Shown here piece by piece: positions 22,101-29,084 of a stretch of DNA of 64,000 nucleotides. Source of the DNA: Pomphorhynchus laevis (taxonomy: Eukaryota; Acanthocephala; Palaeacanthocephala; Echinorhynchida; Pomphorhynchidae); the NCBI GenBank assembly GCA_012934845.2, contig WNNJ02001979.1:27200-91199 (forward strand), read 5' to 3'. The notes below the pieces were generated by a model. It was not told the origin of the DNA. It saw nothing but the letters and a program-made list of their open reading frames with translations, and searched no databases. The stretch's first letter is position 1. Every line of letters starts with the position of its first letter. The position numbers were made by a program, and so were the translations under genes.

Positions 22101-24068
22101 ACGATGGGGAGCCGACAGCGATGAGACGAAAGGTAACGAGAAGAAGGCGGAGTTTGATGCGGATGTAAATGGTGGGCCAGGAGAGTTGGGCAAAATATGT
22201 GGATGTGTGGTCGAAGCGACGGAGACGAAAGAGCACTCGAACGGCGGTGTTGATTATTCGTTGTAGGGGTAGGATGATGGATTTTGGAGAATTGGCGAAA
22301 AGGCTAAGACAGTAATCGATTTTAGGGAAAAGAAGCGATGAAAGAAGAGACATACAAGAACGGAAGTCGATAAGGGGGCGGATACGGCGGATGTCACGGA
22401 GAATTAAGTTAGACGAGCGGACCTTGTCACGGACGAAGGGTTTAAGGGAAAGGTGATCATCGAAATGGAAGCCTAAGAAATTTATCACCATTTGGACCCT
22501 ACCATTTTAATAAAAGAATTTACAGCATAAAGATTGATGTGATCATGAGAGCCTTTACCAACATAAAGATTGCAGTCATACGGTAAGTGAATCCCCCACA
22601 TACTGTTCAGCAAAGCTAAAGTTCATCCATTCGTTTTTAATTAAAACTAGAATTACATCGTCGGTTAGGAATTAATATTTATCGAATATTAGCTTCACTC
22701 ATTGTTTTAATAATTGATGTGGTAAAGTCAAGCAGAATTCTGTTTATCAAAATTTTTGATATTATCGTTTTAATATTTTTCCTGGAGGTGTTAGTGACTA
22801 TTTAAAATTCGAATTCTATTTGAATAATTACAATAATTATATAATTTAAAATAATAAATTATATTGTTCAGTGCGTTTAAACATCGAGAGGAATAGAAAA
22901 AATATTGTTCAAATTTTCGATTATTGCAATAGTCCTTTTTTCAAGTGGATAGTAATAAAGACATATGGAAGTTTGTTATCTCTACAAGCACACGTCAAAT
23001 CAGTAGAGTTTTCATCCTTGGTCTCTTCCGTTTTTATTGTATAAATACATCATTTTTTAAATAGTTGATAATGATCTATTATTGATAAAGAATTATTGCA
23101 GCTGGATCAATGAAAAGAGGAATTTTTTATTGATATTTCGCTAACCTCTGTTAGTATATTCAGAAAATTACCTGAAGTAAGTTTTTGAAGATGCTAACAG
23201 AAGTTAGTGAAATATCAAATAAAATTCCTCTTTTCTTTGATCCAGCTCCAATAATTCTTTATTTATATTTATATAACAGTAGATTTATAATTAAAATTTA
23301 AATTAAATTCATTTTTATGAATTGACAATAAATACTAAAGATTCTAACAGAGATTACTAACCTCTGAAGATGACTAACCTTTGAAGATAACTAACATCTG
23401 AAGATGACTAACCTCTGAAGATGACGAACCTCTGAAGATGACGAACCTCTGAAGATAACTAACCTCTGAAGATGACTAACCTCTAAAGTTGACTAACCTC
23501 TGAAGATGCTAACAGAGGTTAGCGAAATATCAATAAAAAATTTCCTCTTTTCTTTGATCCAGCTCCAATAATTCGTTATTAAAAGACTATTGCAATAGTC
23601 GAAAATTTGTGAACAAAAATGTCTTTTTCTATTCCTCTCTATGTTTAAACGCTCTGAACAATTGGATAGCACATCGAACGTATCATTGGACAATAAATTA
23701 TTTAAACAATAAATTATTTAACTTGTGAAATATGATTAAATTAATAAATATAATATAAGGATTAAGATATTAGTGATTGAATTAATCAATATAATCAATA
23801 TATATTAATAAATAATATGATAAAATTAATAAATAAATATTAGGATTAAAATTTGCTATCGGTGATCATATCTTTAAATTCCTATAGGTTATAAATTTTA
23901 ATTATAAAGATTAAAATATTAACTAATATTTTAATATTAAATATTTTACACAAAAATAAAAAACGCTAGGAACATCAATTTTACTTCTGCAGATGTTCTA
24001 ACGTCGTCATTTGAAGATTGCAGAGAGCTTAATAGTGCAACCACATTATCCACCAAAGTATTGCTCAT
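1007..24068 (-). CDS. IPO5: Importin-5 / karyopherin beta-3 (whole gene, 17 coding exons)
   Basis: Nuclear import receptor of the importin-beta family. Family members bind cargo such as ribosomal proteins and histones in the cytoplasm, pass the nuclear pore and release cargo on RanGTP binding. The protein is a solenoid of HEAT repeats. I assembled 17 exons, all with GT donors and AG acceptors and compatible phases, giving 3297 nt including the stop (1098 residues; human importin-5 is about 1097). Recognisable stretches in order: AVLLRR (exon 3), NYPDIFGN (exon 5), an acidic loop then [23 protein letters not shown] and RVQAHA (exon 6), [11 protein letters not shown] (exon 8), [12 protein letters not shown] and WEFLSLGD (exon 10), [10 protein letters not shown] (exon 12), [14 protein letters not shown] (exon 14), [10 protein letters not shown] (exon 15), WLTWLP and IVLGENNSN (exon 16). 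The start at 24066-24068 fits the family N-terminus; the frame is open upstream to an acceptor at about 24085, so a 5' noncoding exon is likely. It spans 23 kb because long introns are filled with repeats. Confidence 0.95.
1643..2578. mobile_element. 936-bp element with 34-bp terminal inverted repeats
   Basis: Lies in the last importin-5 intron. The left end (1643-1676) and the reverse complement of the right end (2545-2578) match at 33 of 34 positions; both contain gcgtttatttatttgcgaaa. No transposase frame is present. The interior is unlike the host intron in base composition. It may be a MITE-type DNA element or a Penelope-like element with inverted terminal copies; the hammerhead-like motif at 1678-1703, just inside the left end, favours the latter. 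I see no certain target-site duplication. Confidence 0.55.
2585..2830. repeat. Short direct repeat flanking a hammerhead-like motif
   Basis: The phrase gtttatactac(t)-ccagtgatattag occurs at about 2585-2612 and again at 2806-2832, roughly 220 bp apart, on both sides of the ribozyme-like motif at 2691-2744. This looks like a small inserted unit or the remains of tandem terminal repeats next to the 936-bp element. Confidence 0.4.
2691..2744 (+). ncRNA. Hammerhead-ribozyme-like core
   Basis: CTGAAGA (2691-2697), a stem GACG/CGTC (2699-2702 with 2714-2717), GAAA (2718-2721) and then a perfect 9-bp stem (2722-2730 with 2736-2744). This is the order CUGANGA, stem II, GAAA, stem III of hammerhead ribozymes, which are known in Penelope-like elements. 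The expected NUH cleavage triplet is not clear, so this is probably a decayed copy. Confidence 0.4.
3109..3342 (-). CDS. IPO5: Importin-5 exon 16 (residues 985-1062)
   Basis: 234 nt, phase 0. Contains [27 protein letters not shown] and [11 protein letters not shown], matching PHWLSWLP and PIVLGPNNTNLP. I place the donor at gtaacg after GAG; without splicing the frame would stop a few codons later at 3085. Confidence 0.92.
3582..3660 (+). repeat. Copy of a hammerhead-like interspersed repeat
   Basis: Contains CTGAAGA, an imperfect stem TTAAC/GTTAG and GAAA, followed by a tail (tttgattcagctccaataattc) found again at about 23230-23260 and 23545-23580. It lies in the importin-5 intron between exons 15 and 16. 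Confidence 0.45.
4245..4460 (-). CDS. IPO5: Importin-5 exon 15 (residues 913-984)
   Basis: 216 nt, phase 0. Reads [20 protein letters not shown] and [13 protein letters not shown], matching VRQAAAYGLGVMAQYGGDNY and ATENCISAVGKIM. Acceptor gtttag, donor gttaga. Confidence 0.93.
5208..5356 (+). repeat. 148-bp interspersed repeat, copy 1
   Basis: Nearly identical to 8921-9068, in the same orientation, in another intron of the same gene. Contains a small palindrome (ataattcgcgaattat). No coding content; probably a SINE- or MITE-like family of unknown type. Confidence 0.6.
5980..6249 (-). CDS. IPO5: Importin-5 exon 14 (residues 823-912)
   Basis: 270 nt, phase 0, acceptor aatacag, donor gtgagt. 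Contains [26 protein letters not shown] and [14 protein letters not shown], matching DNDVYILTKVSDILH and RQWGLCIFDDVIE of the family. Confidence 0.93.
6485..6586 (-). CDS. IPO5: Candidate extra in-phase importin-5 exon (34 residues)
   Basis: Between exons 13 and 14 lies a 102-nt open stretch, phase 0 at both ends, with acceptor ccatag and a weak donor AAG/gttcct. It is less AT-rich than the flanking intron. It reads [15 protein letters not shown] through [11 protein letters not shown]. Inserted after exon 13 it continues the acidic run (SEDED-EDGS), and its last residues before DNDV resemble the human VEESLQ-DNDV segment. It would give a 1132-residue protein. The N-terminal 24 residues have no counterpart that I recall, so this could be a lineage-specific or alternative exon. 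The weak donor is the main doubt. Confidence 0.5.
7560..8275. repeat. Tandem satellite, six units of about 116-121 bp, each with a hairpin
   Basis: The unit start gtttaatttc recurs at 7591, 7707, 7823, 7939, 8056 and 8177 (spacing 116, 116, 116, 117, 121). Each unit holds a palindrome centred on ttctacaaaatt/aattttgtagaa, able to form a stem of about 15 bp. Units differ at only a few positions (for example atatagg/atatggg), so the array is young. It sits in the intron between exons 13 and 14. Confidence 0.9.
8462..8599 (-). CDS. IPO5: Importin-5 exon 13 (residues 777-822)
   Basis: 138 nt, phase 0, 49 nt from exon 12. Reads [16 protein letters not shown] and ends in the acidic NDDSSEDED, equivalent to the human acidic segment before DDNDV. 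Donor gtaagc. Confidence 0.85.
8649..8818 (-). CDS. IPO5: Importin-5 exon 12 (residues 720-776)
   Basis: 170 nt after a ttgaag acceptor. Reads [13 protein letters not shown] through ASLTK, matching VRVAAAESMPLLL. Donor gtacat. A plus-strand open frame at 8686-8898 overlaps it but is only its shadow. Confidence 0.9.
8921..9068 (+). repeat. 148-bp interspersed repeat, copy 2
   Basis: Second copy of the repeat at 5208-5356, with only a few differences, directly after importin-5 exon 12 on the upstream side. The close match suggests a recent spread or a local duplication. Confidence 0.6.
9745..10380 (+). mobile_element. Tails of Penelope-like elements (two diverged fragments)
   Basis: Two stretches (about 9745-9830 and 10060-10380) resemble the sequence after the Penelope-like reverse transcriptase fragments at 56.5-57.06 kb: the same run of cgtcattagcat, a phrase like gaaacctgataacata-cagtt, and the ending cgtctgttatttatt. 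No intact coding sequence remains. Confidence 0.45.
10860..11340 (-). pseudogene. Old LINE reverse transcriptase C-terminal relic
   Basis: The minus strand has broken open frames, one reading [15 protein letters not shown] (about 11280-11330) and one of 106 codons at 10884-11204 with several Cys/His residues. The first resembles the thumb/C-terminal part of LINE ORF2 proteins (a line like LERVQLRFLKRLLGL). It lies in the intron between exons 11 and 12. Strongly decayed. Confidence 0.4.
11497..11653 (-). CDS. IPO5: Importin-5 exon 11 (residues 668-720)
   Basis: 157 nt starting [13 protein letters not shown] and including [15 protein letters not shown], matching QSFGIKTAGLEEK and VVKLMVPLLKFYFHD. 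The donor gtaaga splits the codon after FFD. Confidence 0.92.
11702..11899 (-). CDS. IPO5: Importin-5 exon 10 (residues 602-667)
   Basis: 198 nt, phase 0. Contains [23 protein letters not shown] and WEFLSLGDK, all diagnostic of importin-5. Flanked by introns of 51 nt (11900-11950) and 48 nt (11654-11701). Confidence 0.93.
11951..12031 (-). CDS. IPO5: Importin-5 exon 9 (residues 575-601)
   Basis: 81 nt, phase 0, after a tttttttag acceptor. Reads [15 protein letters not shown] and [10 protein letters not shown], matching the FMQDASDVMQLLL/MEDDDP region. Donor gtaaga. Confidence 0.85.
12032..13856. other. AT-rich intron between exons 8 and 9, nothing recognised
   Basis: Very AT-rich sequence with ATAAT/TATAA simple repeats, especially 13080-13760. 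No coding stretch, RNA gene or clear interspersed repeat seen. Confidence 0.5.
13857..13974 (-). CDS. IPO5: Importin-5 exon 8 (residues 535-574)
   Basis: 118 nt. Contains [19 protein letters not shown], matching LRGKTIECISLIGLAVGKE. It lies 47 nt from exon 7; donor gtaact. Confidence 0.9.
14022..14122 (-). CDS. IPO5: Importin-5 exon 7 (residues 502-535)
   Basis: 101 nt after a tttttag acceptor. Reads [15 protein letters not shown] and FLPYYE, matching LVLEQVVTSIASVAD and FVPYYD. The donor GAAAG/gtgatt leaves two bases of an Arg codon. Confidence 0.9.
14123..15174. other. AT-rich intron between exons 6 and 7
   Basis: Low-complexity TATA-type sequence. A phrase near 14330-14420 recurs in altered form at 14520-14600 (ttgtaccatatattatataa), a diverged local duplication. 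No gene seen. Confidence 0.45.
15175..15912 (-). CDS. IPO5: Importin-5 exon 6 (residues 256-501), acidic loop and central HEAT repeats
   Basis: The largest exon, 738 nt, phase 0 at both ends. It carries a highly acidic loop ([10 protein letters not shown] and SDDDDMSD) that in the family is the Ran-responsive loop, then the most conserved stretch of the protein: [23 protein letters not shown] and [14 protein letters not shown]. It ends at AEHIQK before gtaggc. An open frame runs on into the intron to 15064. Confidence 0.95.
16860..17330 (-). mobile_element. Penelope-like reverse transcriptase, N-terminal fragment
   Basis: A 90-codon frame (16891-17163) reads [20 protein letters not shown], the N-terminal DKA-NN--F-CKK-Y motif of Penelope-like reverse transcriptases. 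The catalytic palm is absent here. It is the same type as the palm fragments at 54.8-56.5 kb. Broken remnant in the intron between exons 5 and 6. Confidence 0.55.
17446..18203. repeat. Tandem duplication, two units of 379 bp
   Basis: The block starting atactaaatggtgttgctt at 17446 repeats at 17825 with about 97 percent identity by eye. It is much less AT-rich than the surrounding intron and has no long open frame. The second unit ends in the fold-back repeat at 18152-18219. It lies next to a Penelope-like fragment, and such elements often carry tandem terminal repeats, so it may be that family's terminal region; this is inference. Confidence 0.85.
18152..18219. repeat. Perfect inverted repeat, 31-bp arms, 6-nt loop
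   Basis: 18152-18182 and 18189-18219 are exact reverse complements around aagaaa. The left arm is the end of the second 379-bp unit; the same phrase without its mirror is at the end of the first unit (followed by ttcttacgaa), so the mirror was added once, after duplication or at its edge. Confidence 0.9.
18326..18653 (-). CDS. IPO5: Importin-5 exon 5 (residues 146-255)
   Basis: 328 nt. Starts in the codon shared with exon 4 and reads [14 protein letters not shown], later ILRPHFDEF, ending in phase 0 at a GAG/gtatac donor. It aligns well with NFPGIFGN and YLRPHLE of the human protein. An open frame continues past the donor to 18248 but loses similarity there. Confidence 0.9.
18699..18795 (-). 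CDS. IPO5: Importin-5 exon 4 (residues 114-146)
   Basis: 97 nt after a ttttag acceptor. Reads [16 protein letters not shown], matching the QWPEGLKFLF region. It is followed by a 45-nt intron (18654-18698) with donor gtatgc and acceptor tttcaag, the shortest in the gene. Confidence 0.8.
18796..19879. other. AT-rich intron between exons 3 and 4, nothing recognised
   Basis: AT-rich with many short homopolymer and TTAAT runs. No gene, RNA or clear repeat seen. Confidence 0.5.
19880..20054 (-). CDS. IPO5: Importin-5 exon 3 (residues 56-114)
   Basis: 175 nt. Contains [11 protein letters not shown] and [11 protein letters not shown], matching MAAVLLRRLL and KKVCDIAAEL of the family. The donor gtatga splits an Arg codon completed by exon 4. 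Only a 53-nt intron separates it from exon 2. Confidence 0.9.
20108..20188 (-). CDS. IPO5: Importin-5 exon 2 (residues 29-55)
   Basis: 81 nt in phase 0 at both ends, between a tttag acceptor and a gtatgtg donor. It reads [12 protein letters not shown] through KSVE and aligns to the YENI/QSKITFLL part of the family. Confidence 0.85.
20311..20570. repeat. Diverged tandem duplication of about 130 bp
   Basis: The phrase atgaatgatactaaaagcaa begins at about 20311 and 20441, and the following 115 bp match with scattered differences (for example aacagcccatattatt versus aacagtcctatattat). It is in the first coding intron of importin-5. No coding content. Confidence 0.75.
21818..22500 (-). mobile_element. 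LINE-A-like 3' fragment (old subfamily)
   Basis: A 204-codon frame (21877-22491) is the C-terminal part of a CR1/Jockey-like ORF2: [36 protein letters not shown] and [14 protein letters not shown]. It matches the 3' end of LINE-A (27.6 kb) with many differences. The 3' UTR hairpin gtgg-gcgtgc-gcacgc-ccac is kept. The element is truncated at its 5' end, as usual for LINEs, and sits in the first coding intron of importin-5. Confidence 0.8.
23090..23590. repeat. Hammerhead-like repeat cluster with an 18-bp minisatellite
   Basis: Copies of one motif family occur inverted (about 23100-23160) and direct (23183-23260 and 23498-23580). The best copy has CTGAAGA at 23500-23506, stem CTAAC/GTTAG (23509-23513 with 23518-23522) and GAAA at 23524-23527. 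Between them (about 23345-23510) an 18-bp unit aacctctgaagatgacta is repeated about nine times with small changes, apparently expanded from the motif itself. Confidence 0.7.
23985..24068 (-). CDS. IPO5: Importin-5 exon 1 (residues 1-28)
   Basis: Begins with ATG and reads [15 protein letters not shown], then ends in TSAE before a gtaaaa donor in phase 0. It matches the N-terminal HEAT helix of importin-5. An AG acceptor just upstream (exon edge about 24084) suggests a separate 5' UTR exon that I did not locate. Confidence 0.85.
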
Positions 24069-24084
24069 TGTATTGGCAGCGTAT

Positions 24085-24380
24085 CTGTAAACGAAGTAAA
24101 AACAAGAAAGTAAACTTATATGTATGTAAACTTATATGATGAAAGACAAATTTACAAATCAGTTTTATAAGCAAAAACTTATCTAAAACAATTCAAAAAC
24201 TTGCATCAAAACATGATTTGATTCAAAAATATTAACCCTTAAAACACTCGCAGGTGATTCATTTATGTCGTAAAGAAATTAAAAGGTTAACTATATCTAC
24301 TCAAACACATTTTTTAAATACATGCCAAAACCAAAAGGTTATTTAGACAGTCCAAAAAAGAAAAAAAGCAAATAGTCAAT
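24085..24380. other. Upstream of importin-5 exon 1
   Basis: Likely holds part of a 5' intron of importin-5. I see no convincing promoter or noncoding exon. LINE sequence starts at about 24.38 kb, so the true transcription start may lie beyond or within the element island. Confidence 0.3.
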
Positions 24381-24900
24381 CAACTGAGCTAAATAGAATA
24401 GTTCAGCAGAGGTGCTGAATGGCGGCATCGTTCACGTATCCATTTGCAGAATCGTGATTTAACGTGATCAAGCTGGGGACAGCAACAATTTCCTCGGGAA
24501 GCGAATTCCACATGTTAATTCCCCTCCTCGACAATCTAAATATTTTCGGTAGTCTGCCAAACCGAGATTTATACAAAACTATACTATGTCACGGAAGCCT
24601 ACCCAACTAGTAATTACATGTTAGGGTAACCCACTACACTATTCGACATATGTCATAGACAAAACATTTCCAAAACTATGAACCTCTCACGTACCGACAA
24701 CATTACAATACGACTACGACGTGCATGATAATCACTACCACCTAAACCAATACACAGCCTAGAACCCCGCCTAAGAATAGACTTTAAGTCAAAAATTTCT
24801 CGCTTGGGGACAGGAAAACAAGCGTGAATGTGGTATCCCTCGTGAAGCCAAACGAGGTTAAACAATGTGGTAAAGAAAAGGGATATCAATGAGCATATGG
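24380..24900 (-). mobile_element. LINE ORF2 C-terminal fragment (CR1/Jockey type)
   Basis: Minus-strand frames read CFPVPKREIFDLKSI, SVRERFIVLEM and, further on, RRGINMWNSLPEEI, the conserved end of CR1/Jockey ORF2 (RR--N-WN-LP). It resembles LINE-B rather than LINE-A. Broken by frame changes; no complete ORF. Confidence 0.65.
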
Positions 24901-27550
24901 ATTTAAGTATGGGGTAGGCATGGGAATAGCAAGTGAGGTTTTGTTGAGCAAGACGAAGAAACAGATGAGACTTCGGCAGGTGAAACACGGATAAGATGAA
25001 AAAGTTCCGGGAGGAAGATGCCATGCGCGAAAGTGCGGGATGGGATGGAGACGGGGTGTGAGAGAGAGCAACGTCGATACTTTGGTCTGGAGAAATGACG
25101 AATAATCATGGGGATTGATGTTGCAAAACGAAGAGGAGCGAGCGAGGATTGAGTTAAAAGTATGACAGAGAGACTAAGAGTTAAATGAAGTGACGATGTT
25201 ATGTTTCCATAAGAAGTTGCATTTGGTAAGTAGTAGATTGAGATGAGATCGACGAAGAGCAAGATAGGGATCACGGAAATACCTAGTGAGCAAGTGAATA
25301 TCACGTCTGAAAGATCAGTAATAGACTCAGAAAGCACGACGGAGTCGACGCTTTGAGAGTAAGCATTGGATGTCAAACACTGGGGCACGGTGCAAGCGAC
25401 GGTGAGGGTGAAGCTTGAAATGTAAAAGAAGATTGAAAGTGAATGTGTTCAGAGTCGAAAATAAAGGCCAGATCGTGAGGATAAAATGATATTAATGAGA
25501 GAGGATAGATAAGATTTGAGTAAGGCAGAGCGGAGAAGAGGGAGATCAACATTTTACCAGGGCGACGTAGGACGATACGTGTGTGAGGCGGGGTGTGGTT
25601 GGAAGTGAGACAAAGGGTGACGAGAAAGTGATCGGGAAGACAGAATCAGAGATTGACAGTGATGTGTAGGCAAGAAAACGATCGGGAACAGCGATAATGT
25701 CGAGTGTCACTACCAGGGGTATGTGTGAGGGGCAGTGTAGGTGAGTGTGTAGTCATAGTTTGATAGAATGTTGATGAACCGGATGGAGTCGTTGGAAGAG
25801 GAGCGGTCGAGGCGGACGTCGAAGTCGCTAAGACAGAGTGAATAGGAGGACAAAGAACAGTTGGACATGAGGTCAGTGAGTTCGGTAAAATAATAAGATG
25901 ATAGGAGCTTATGAATCAGGATAGTATACAATGGCGATATCCAGGGAGATTATGCTAGAATAACGACAAGTGAGCAATTCAAAATATCACGAACTGAAAT
26001 AGAAGTGATTTTGCAAAGAAACACTCGGGCGAATGCGACAAGGCCGCCATGATTAGAGAATTTAGAAGTGGATGAGCTAGGGAGCGAGCGGATTCGACTA
26101 GTGAGCAACCGGCAGAGAGCAGACGGCGAATGAAGAGGTCATCGGAATCAGTGACAGGATTCGGTAAGGTAGAAGTAATCGATACATTGCTTGGTGAAGA
26201 GGTTGATGTTGATATCGGATTTATGAAGAATAGATCTAATGTTGAGGATGCCGAGGCGGAAATCGTGTGTGATGGTGATTGGGGCTAGCGGAGAAGATAT
26301 AGGGGAAATGGAGCGCCATCGAATTTTGGGGCAAATGTGGACAGCTTGAAAATTTCCGTCGATGTTTCGGAGTGAGAGGAATGTTTTGCCGTTTTCCTCG
26401 AGACGGCATTTTCCGATGCGGGCAGAAGAGTTGAGCGATTTCGGAAGGGATGCGATCGGGAGAAATGCGAGTAGCTGAAGATTAGATGAGTTTAAATCGT
26501 TGGGAGAGGACAGAGGAAGCGTAAGAGCGATACTTAAATACAACTTTCATGAGAGGGGGCTGAGAAGGATTAGATTGAGAAGATTTGTTTTGGCGGATGA
26601 ATGCGACAGGAGAGATGTCGTTTAAAAAGGATGGGTTATCCGCAGGAACAAGAGATGAGAGGAGCTTGTGGAGATAAGAAAGTGAAAAGTGATACTTGTT
26701 ACCGATGACGCAATGATCGTGAGAAGGGAAGCGTTTCCTGAATGAGAACGATTGACGTGAGTCGGTGAGGTCACGGAAGACAAATAGGATATAGATAATA
26801 TAGAGGGTGGCAAGCGATGTGAGGAAAGGTTACGAGTGGAAGGATCGTGGATGTTGGTGGAGGTAATTTTGATTGATGGATGTAGGTGATTGAGAAACGA
26901 GACAGAAGGGACGGGATGGGGATGTCGGGGAGTGAAGATGACATGGAATGGGAAGTGTATATGGTGACATGATCAGTAGTTGGATAAAAGACATCGGAAA
27001 CGACGGAGATAGTTTGAGTGGACGTGCTGGAGGTTGATATGTGCTAAAGGAGAGGTTGCGGGTTAGTAGTGTTCTTAGGTAGGTTGGACTTTGCATTATC
27101 GATGCTAGACTGAGTGCTTTATCACAATTCATGTATTCCATGTTATTGCTTATACTCTCGTGACAAGATGCAACTCAAATTTGGATTATCCTCTAAGTTT
27201 TCCCGTGTTCCTGCAATATTTGCTATTGTTGTAGGAATATTTGCCATTGTACTAGGAATATTTGCAATTGTGGAAGGAGTAAAAATTTTATTTATACATG
27301 TGCCTTATCTTTTAAGACCTTGTTCACTCCAAACATTGAGACTGATAGAATCAGAGTTATTTCTAATTAAAATTTCAGGCATTGTCAATGATTTAGAATA
27401 AATAATATACGTAGAGCAAAATCCACAGATGAACTTTTTATCAGTAGGCACATTTCTCAATAAGCAGAATCTGCATGAGGAGCGAATACGATGATCCAAA
27501 CATAGCCCTCGACGTCGCATTCGACTTAGCGCGATACAAATTTAGGTGTC
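24900..27550 (-). mobile_element. LINE-A copy A3 (diverged, 5' two thirds)
   Basis: Minus strand. Frames match LINE-A in order from 27.5 kb down: a Cys-rich ORF1 start (FICGFC, about 27400), a Ser/Thr/Pro-rich ORF1 middle, the ORF1 end and ORF2 start (NIDGNFQAVHICPKIR then LGILNIRSILHKSD, 26148-26543), endonuclease pieces (about 25700-25930) and the linker before the reverse transcriptase (PELFHLIRVSPAEVSSV, about 24930-25050). Many frame breaks and substitutions relative to A1 and A2 show an old copy. The catalytic reverse transcriptase part is missing; the sequence runs straight into another LINE fragment at 24.9 kb. Confidence 0.75.
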
Positions 27551-27615
27551 TCCGTTATTTTGATTTTGCCCATGGCTTCAGATCAATTCTATAATCATAA
27601 AACAAATTTATTTAA

Positions 27616-27655
27616 TGTGGCAAATGCGTACAAGCTGTACGCTTACAAGTCCACA
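27616..27655 (-). promoter_or_regulatory. LINE-A 3' UTR hairpin
   Basis: Two nested stems: TGTGG (27616-27620) with CCACA (27651-27655), and gcgtac (27626-27631) with gtacgc (27637-27642). The old copy at 21821-21857 has gcgtgc with gcacgc, a compensatory change. Copies at about 35165 and 50745 keep the shape. In LINEs such 3' structures can be recognised by the reverse transcriptase; that role is inferred here. Confidence 0.65.
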
Positions 27656-27671
27656 AACAAAAATGAGAAAG

Positions 27672-29084
27672 TCAAGCAGTTAAATTGTTAAAATGGGATC
27701 GGATTTGTCGTTTGAAGCACTGCAGGGAAGTTGATTGGCGTATATGAATGGGCAGATGATTCCACGATAGAGGAGCAGCCACCAGGAAGGAGCGGAGTCC
27801 AAAGGAGGTAGAGTAGTTTGGGACATGTAAAAGAAGGGAATTACAGGAATGCAAGGAACAGTAAACAGGACAAGAATTATCAAGAAAAGGAAGGTTGAGA
27901 AATGAAGGGGTATGAAAAGTTACAAGGCGGAAAGCAACGACAAGAATACGAATTTGAACACGACAATAAATTGTAGGCAAATCGAGAGAAGCAAGATGGT
28001 AGGATGTATGATCAAAACGACGAAGACGGAGGAGAATTCGGACAGCTGCGTTGACGATGCGTTGTAGGGGAAGAAGAGTGGATTTAGGTGAGTTGGAAAA
28101 TAGACAAAGACAATAATCGAGACTAGAAAAAAGCAGAGAAGATATGAGATTCATACAAGAGGTGAAATCGATCAATCTACGAACTTGACGGAGGTTGCGG
28201 AGTATCAAGGTAGATGAGCGTACTTTATCTCTAACGAAAGGTTTAAGTGAAAGTCGGTTGTCAAAATGGAAGCCTAGGAAAACGAGATTATCAACGATAG
28301 GAAGAATTGTAGAATTTAATGATACGGAGGGAGGTTCGAAGCCGAGGCGTCGAGGTAGGATCCACATAATTTTGGATTTATCAGGATTCAGAGAAAGACG
28401 AAGGGAAGAAATATGATTGGAAATTGAGACAAGACAGTCCGAAGCAGAAACACTAAGATCGTGAATACGATAAACGGTTGCATGAGCATAGATGAGAATA
28501 TTATCAGCATATTGTATAAAATGGAAGTTAAATTTATGAGAAATCGAAGACAAATCACAGAGAAGAAGAGAGAAAAGTATATGGCCTGATACAGAGCCTT
28601 GTGGAACACCGGACGGGATGGACGAAGGATGGGAGAGAGAAGAGTTAGAATATACGCGAAATGTACGGTTTGATAGATATGAAGAAAACCATAATACAGT
28701 GGGTAAAGAGAAGCCATAATCATGACGAAGACGATGGAAAAGAATCGAGTGATCGACGATGTCAAAAGCAGACGATAGATCAAGAGAAACTATGACACTA
28801 CATAATTTATGATCGCGCGATATGAGTAAGTCGTTATAAACTTTAAGAAAGGCAATTTTCGATAGAGTGATTATAGCAAAAAGCAGCTTGGAAGGGAGGA
28901 AATAAGTTGGAGGAAAAGAGATATGTATTAACTTGCTTAAGAACGCGACGCTCAAGGAGTTTAGAGAGGGTTGAGAGAAGTGAGATAGGAAGTTACGAAG
29001 ATGGTAGTGAGGAGTCAAGAGATTGCTTTTTGATGAGAAGACGAACAGTGGCGAATTTCCAGATTGAAGGAAATGTACGGCCAC
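27672..29084 (-). pseudogene. LINE-A (A1) ORF2, reverse transcriptase and C-terminus
   Basis: 470-codon frame. Residues about 94-200 hold the palm: SLDLSSAFDIVDH, SGVPQGSVSGHILF and FIQYADNILIYAH. The second catalytic Asp of the (F/Y)xDD motif is Asn here (codon 28500-28502). The C-terminal part has VFLGFHFDNRLSLKP and LSWNHLPIHIRQ. The first ~80 codons appear shifted: the motif PISLLS-LSKLLERRVLKQ lies in another frame at about 28870-28985. The thumb end is intact to 27672. Confidence 0.8.

Noticed and set aside
27114-27401. 95-codon frame with three FAIVxGI repeats that looks like a membrane protein
   Set aside because: It lies antisense to the diverged LINE-A copy A3 ORF1 region; the repeat is three 21-bp DNA units and no signal or family match supports a gene.
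28388-28783. 131-codon hydrophobic minus-strand frame, also at 42136-42531
   Set aside because: Shadow of the LINE-A reverse transcriptase in another phase.
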